From Lasioglossum baleicum (lineage: Eukaryota; Arthropoda; Insecta; Hymenoptera; Halictidae): DNA of 64,000 bases. The notes beneath the pieces were generated by a model. The model made no database searches. It was not told the DNA's origin and saw only the letters and a program-made list of their open reading frames with translations. The stretch spans positions 930,001 through 994,000 of the forward strand of contig NC_134934.1 of assembly GCF_051020765.1 (NCBI RefSeq), given 5' to 3'. The position numbers and the translations under genes were made by a program. Every line of letters starts with the position of its first letter. The first letter of the stretch is position 1. Below, in pieces: positions 59,117 to 64,000 of this stretch.

Positions 59117-59523
59117 CACCGACGAGATACTATTAAAGACTGCCAGCCCCTGTGTTATTCCGCGGGACCAGTAAGTGGGCGCGAGTGGGCGCGGGGATAA
59201 CGTGAAAGGTACAGTGATCTGATATACCACATCGCTAAAAGTTCTAAATAGTGTTAAAATAGTGCCAAAACATCGTCTGAAATATGGCGGAGAATGTAAC
59301 ATTTAATAATAATCGATATGGTTTCGTAATAATTCGCATTCACACCAATGCATCGCGACGAGAATCTCCTCAGTGGTCTTCTTTACCGACAAAATGCCGT
59401 CGTTGGCCTTCTGTTTCTCTGGATGGAGCTAAAATATATCCTAGAGGGCGTAAGAAATACCGAAAAATTCGAGTCCCGCCAACTCCCATAAGGCTGGCAG
59501 TCTTTAACAGTATCTCGTCGGTG
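59117..59523. mobile_element. Element P1 (CACCGACGAGATACT ends)
   Basis: It begins CACCGACGAGATACTATTAA and ends TTAACAGTATCTCGTCGGTG. The terminal inverted repeat is about 32 bp, and ATGCGGC stands on both sides (59110-59116 and 59524-59530), a 7-bp match. It is 407 bp and split from the GE fragment it entered. Superfamily uncertain; 7-8 bp duplications would fit hAT-like insertion. Confidence 0.65.
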
Positions 59524-59547
59524 ATGCGGCGAATGCCGTTATACAGG

Positions 59548-59690
59548 CACCGACGAGATACTGTTAAAGACTGCCAGCCTTACGGGAGTTGGCGGGACTC
59601 GAATTTTTCGGTGTTCTCTTACGCCCTCTAGGATATATTCTGACTGGAGTGAGAAACAGGAGGCCACCGACGGCATTTCGTCGGTGCAGA
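59548..59690. mobile_element. Element P2, inverted partial copy of P1
   Basis: It starts CACCGACGAGATACTGTTAA and mirrors the interior of P1 (CTGCCAGCC, GAGTTGGCGGGACTCGAATT, CTAGGATATATT). Together P1 and P2 form a palindrome around 59523-59548. The far end is not clear. Confidence 0.5.
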
Positions 59691-60560
59691 AGACACTGTA
59701 TTGGTATCGTGTTAGCAACGCGCCCGCGCGCTACACTCACCAGCGTACCTTTGCTATATCCGTGTGCGCTGCTTGTGCCAGCCGCAATCTATTTTTAGCA
59801 CTTGCCATGTTGCCATGCTTTACGGCTTACGGCTTACGGAAACGAAACTGAAATTCGACTGTCGAGCCGTCGAGCGTATGAATCGCAATCTGGAGCTAGC
59901 CTTCGAGTCCCCGTGCAGCGAGGATTTTTTTTAATTTTTATTTTTCATTACTTTTTTAATTACATTTTTTAACCTTCCAAAAAATTAAAAATGTTAAAAC
60001 TATGTTCAAAATATGTATTCATTTTAAATAGAAACGTTTCGTTACTGTCATAATTGCATTAATAAAAATTGGTATATGAGAACACGTTGATGGTATTTAT
60101 TAGGACTGATTGGAGAATACGAAAATGCAGGAAGTATTTTTTAGTTTATGAAACAATTTGTAGATATATTAGTTGTCAAACAAATAATAAAATAAATTGT
60201 ATAATATATATAAATTGATTTTATACACACAATTTGATCTTCTGTCTTCCTATAATAAAAAAATACAGTCATAACTATAATTATAATAGAATTTCATAAA
60301 ATATTGAGGTTATTGCAAACTCATCTTTTTTCGCGATGATGCTCTAATTTCATTGCTTCTCTCGAATGTCCATTTCCTTCCGAGACAGTGGCGTTTCTAG
60401 CAGGTGTAAATAAAAAATGTTGATATAAAATGTATCATAATTAAACTACAATTATTCTGATAACGTGGAATGTAGTACATATTAAGTTTTAGTTACCCGG
60501 ATTTTCTTCTTCGACGTTAAGCACTCTTTACTGTTTCTCGTAATTTACGTATATGTACAT

Positions 60561-60730
60561 TAGGGTGGACCTTATTTTTCGACCATGAAATTTTTTGGTC
60601 CCGGAAACCAGAATTGTAACAAATGTTGAGAAAATAATCTGGAAAAATTTTGGGGCCGATTGGATCATGGGAAAATGAGGCGCAGCAAATTTGAAAATTT
60701 TGAATTTTTTAAATCTTGACATAAATAGAC
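60561..60730. repeat. Possible end of a TA-type element
   Basis: TTAGGGTGGACCTTATTTTT resembles the starts of many Tc1/mariner MITEs. No matching inverse end was found nearby. Confidence 0.3.
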
Positions 60731-60944
60731 GTTATGATATATCGTTGAATTTGTCTTTTTTCTCTCTAAGAATCCATATATAGCATAAACAGTTGTTGAT
60801 AGAAAAAACATCCGTGACCTTGAAAACTTGAAATAATGACTTTGAAAAAATTTTTTTCTCTGATACTATATCCACCTCCTTATATGTATACTACAACTTT
60901 TGTTTGAAGAGTTTTTTCATATATACATGACTGACAGAGATACG

Positions 60945-61166
60945 GAAGCATACAACTGCGCATATAGCTATTTTCATAGCTACACATGCTGCCGAATAAT
61001 GCAAATTACGCTTCGTAAACGAAAAAATAGGACTTTTGAGGCAGATAGCGCCTTAGATCGATGTTTTATCTGGCGTTTTTTTTTTGACTAGTGAAAAACC
61101 CGTGTTTGTATTATCGAGAAATGAGTAATGAATATCTTGCAATCCTGGAAGTCTCTCTACTCCCTT
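60945..61166. mobile_element. Truncated relative of the 56919 MITE
   Basis: It shares TAGCTATTTTCATAGCTACA, CCGAATAATGCAAATTACG, AGATCGATGTTTTATCTGG and the end CTTGCAATCCTGGAAG. Only one arm is well kept. Confidence 0.5.
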
Positions 61167-61678
61167 ATATATGTATATATAAATAAATTCATTAATACGC
61201 TCCAATCTACAAAAGAAAAACAGTTATAATATCGGAAAAAGAAGTTATTATGAATAATAAGTAGTCTGACTGAAACATAGACTGAAGGTGGTCAATGATA
61301 CCGCTGAACGGGGCGTTAAACTAATGGAGGATCATAATAAAATTTTATATAGAAACAAAGAGGAGAAATAATATATGTATACTATACAAACTGTGTGATG
61401 GAATATCGACAGCAGTATCCTGACGCCACAAAACAGATTTGTCAAAGGATTTTTAAATATTTTTTAATATAGAGAGAAACACCTGATCAATCCCTGCATG
61501 ATTAATTGCTTTTTTAAGACGCATTGAAGACTGCTTATTAACTGAGAGTTATTAAATTTTTCATTTTCCTCAGAGTCAGTAAGTTCTTTATTTTTCTCGG
61601 AGTCACATTAAGTTTTCCATTTTTCTCGGAGTTATCAAATTTTTCATTTTCCTCAGTGTCGTCAAGTTTTTTCATATA

Positions 61679-62465
61679 GTCCAGTCGGCAGGTCGAAAAA
61701 AGGCGTCTACCTGGAAAGTATTCCGAACTTAATGAAATTTTGACACGTCATTTAGGGGTACTCTGGGGTGTCGAATCTCAGTTTTCGACCTCGAGGACTC
61801 TGTGCTAACTTGGGGAGGGGGAAAAACCACGATTTTTATTACCTTGTTTTGGTTTTTCGCCTATTACTCAAAAACTGTGGATCCTCAGAACTTTTGTTTT
61901 TCATTTTTGGAAAGAGCATTAAATTTTATTCAAACACTGGTCAATCTTTTTTTTGACCCAACAGGCACCGATAGACAGGCGTTCAAAATTAGGAAATGTT
62001 TCTCAAAATGACATTTTGAGCCACGCATTGTGACATTTAGCAGGCAATTGCAAGTTTTTGGCTCATAACTTTAGTTTTTCAACATATCTATATATAATCT
62101 TCATACTACGGATACCCCTTACATTTTCACTATTAACTGGGGAGGATAGCACAATTTATTTACTTCAACCGAGTGGATTCAAGCCTTTTTATATTTTTGT
62201 TGGTGTTATGTTTAATAGCAATATAGATATTAATAATAAAAAAAAAACATCCCCGATCGGACCCCGCCGTCGTTTTTTTCAGTTTTTGAGTAATAGGCGA
62301 AAAACCAAAACAAGGTAATAAGAATCGTGATTTTTTCTCCCAAGTTAGCACAGGGTCCTCGAGGTTGAAAACTCAGATTCGACACCCCAGAGTACCCCTA
62401 AATGACGTGTCAAAATTTCATTAAGTTGGGAATACTTTCCAGGTAAAAGTACCTGGCGACTGGAC
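61679..62465. mobile_element. TA-flanked MITE with about 200-bp inverted ends
   Basis: It begins TA|GTCCAGTCGGCAGGT and ends ACCTGGCGACTGGAC|TA, 787 bp. The arms mirror for about 200 bp, including GGGGTACTCTGGGGTGTCGA and CGCCTATTACTCAAAAACTG. Short frames in it reflect the arms and are not a gene. Tc1/mariner-like by target. Confidence 0.75.
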
Positions 62466-64000
62466 TATACGCGCTGTCGTAAAAAAAGTTCTGGTATGTT
62501 GATAGTCTAAAAATATGATCACAATGCTATTTTTCAATTTCTCTAAAAAACCTGCATTTGTCGAATTTTTGCGTGTTTTTCACTTTGTGTAATTAACATT
62601 TTGAACCAAAAAATCGGGAAAAAATCTCAAATATCAATTTCAATTAAATGCAATTATATGATTAAATTAATGCAAGCAAATGGGGAAAATTGACCGAAAA
62701 TTGAATGGCACAACGGCTGTTTAAATACTTCGAAGGACTACCTCGTCCGGCTAGGCCCTTCATTCCAAATTGTAATATTCCAATATTCCAAACCATTTTA
62801 AATATATTCAAGTACTATTTAAAACTATTAATGAGTTTTAACAACAAAATATTTTAAATAGAAAACTAAATTTTGACATATAAGATAAGATTATAGCAAG
62901 CTTGCTATAAATGTCGAAAACTCGAGTCTGGCCAGATATGAGACATTCAATTTTCAGGAAACACTATTCTATGATGACGAACGGAGAAAAGGGAAGTGAA
63001 GCTCGGGGGCTTCGGTCGCCGTGGAGTGGAGTGAAACATTGTAACATATATATTGATACGGGTCGGGTCGGGTATATCGGTGTGAGACTACTAATCAAAC
63101 AACAAAGCTTAATTATTTATCATTACTTTTTTATAGGATTTTCCTTAACATATTTGGTGAATTTTGTTTCTTTTTATGAAAATGGTACCAAAATTATATA
63201 ATTCCGATGATATTTGCTTATGCAATGAGCGACGCAAGTTTCGGACACAAAGAAGGACAGCGTCGGGAAAAGAAGAGACGCGGATAGTCCTTATTCTTTT
63301 AAGATTTCGACTTCGACTTCGTCTGCTAGATCTTCGCCTCGTCGCACAATGTACTCATAAATGAATCATGTTTCAGGAAGTGGTTCAGTTCAGAATGAAA
63401 TAAAATAATGTTACACGCACTTTTTAAATAGCGTCATATATGGTGCAAGAAATATTCGTATAGAGTCAAATAGAATTATTTTTTTAGATATCTTCGTGCG
63501 AAATACTGCCTCTAAATAACATTGTATGGATAGGAGCCGTCGAAAATTAGTTTAATTAGTTAATACTTTTATCTTGTTACTACCTCTGCTTTAATAATTG
63601 CTGTCAATAATGCTGTCGAGCATTACAAGTATGGGATAAATAAGTAAAAAAATTAATTTTCTGTTTCCTACTAAGGATCTTAATAAGAACGATTGAATTT
63701 TGTCATTACATAACATAACAGAATATTTTTTAAGAATCATTATTTTATATATAACGCAATAATGTTCAAATTACTATTTAAATTCCAATATACATTTGTA
63801 GAATATTACGTAGTAGTTACTTTCATTTTTCCTTCATCTATAAACTATCGATTATATTGTAAACAATTATTACAATGGTGATAATAACGGAAATAAGAAT
63901 ACAATAAGAGAATTATACATATACATATAGTATTATAAGGCAATTACAGAATGGGTAATGTCAGCATTCTACTATATCATTCTTCTTCCACTTGACGAAT
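62466..64000. other. No recognised feature
   Basis: AT-rich DNA. A less AT-rich stretch at 62995-63360 (with repeated CGACTTCG around 63310) has a short open frame that I cannot support as a gene. Confidence 0.4.

Noticed and set aside
59284..59631. 115-codon frame at 59.3 kb
   Set aside because: It crosses the border between P1, GE sequence and P2, so it is chimeric repeat sequence.

Overview
The window is nuclear DNA of an insect. Genes are AT-rich, short-intron and spliced with GT..AG. One gene encodes a ZAD-type C2H2 zinc-finger protein, an architecture typical of arthropods. I suspect Hymenoptera (ant or bee) from the general look and the kinds of mobile DNA, but nothing here proves the order.

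Layout. (1) 1-11571 is one copy (GE1, cut by the window start) of a giant non-coding element with CCCTGATAGCAC ends. (2) 12.1-29.5 kb is the genic island: C1D (RNA exosome cofactor), a GAR1/NAF1-like protein and PAPS synthase on +, then a ZAD zinc-finger protein and myo-inositol-3-phosphate synthase on -. (3) 31.2-32.0 kb is a hAT-type MITE with an 8-bp target duplication. (4) 32140-58765 is a layered nest. Its outer shell has hAT-like ends flanked by the 8-bp GCTCGAGC. Inside it are a 1.5-kb CCCTGATAAC element (F1), a Ty3/gypsy LTR retrotransposon with LTRs identical by eye, and GE2, a complete 13.5-kb copy of the giant element in the opposite orientation to GE1. (5) 58.8-64 kb holds further MITEs and unexplained AT-rich DNA.

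The most striking structure is inside the gypsy element. Seven non-coding units of about 880 bp (34748-41023) sit there, six of them joined head to tail through single TTAA tetranucleotides. Each unit is a palindrome whose halves are themselves hairpins, so one motif occurs four times per unit. Variable patches in the motif differ between units but agree among the four quarters of a unit. One unit (unit 5) has a single quarter of another unit's type.

GE1 and GE2 form inverted arms of about 11.6-11.8 kb (1-11571 against 45198-56996) around a 33.6-kb spacer with all five host genes. Each arm carries a 4.2-4.5-kb element E with CCCAACCAGCACA ends, at different sites and in the same absolute orientation.

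The host genes are housekeeping genes with no evident pathway link: RNA processing (C1D, GAR1/NAF1-like), sulfate activation (PAPSS), probable transcription control (ZAD-C2H2) and inositol synthesis (Inos). I saw no tRNA, rRNA or CRISPR. All identities and repeat matches were made by eye from the sequence; no alignment was computed.
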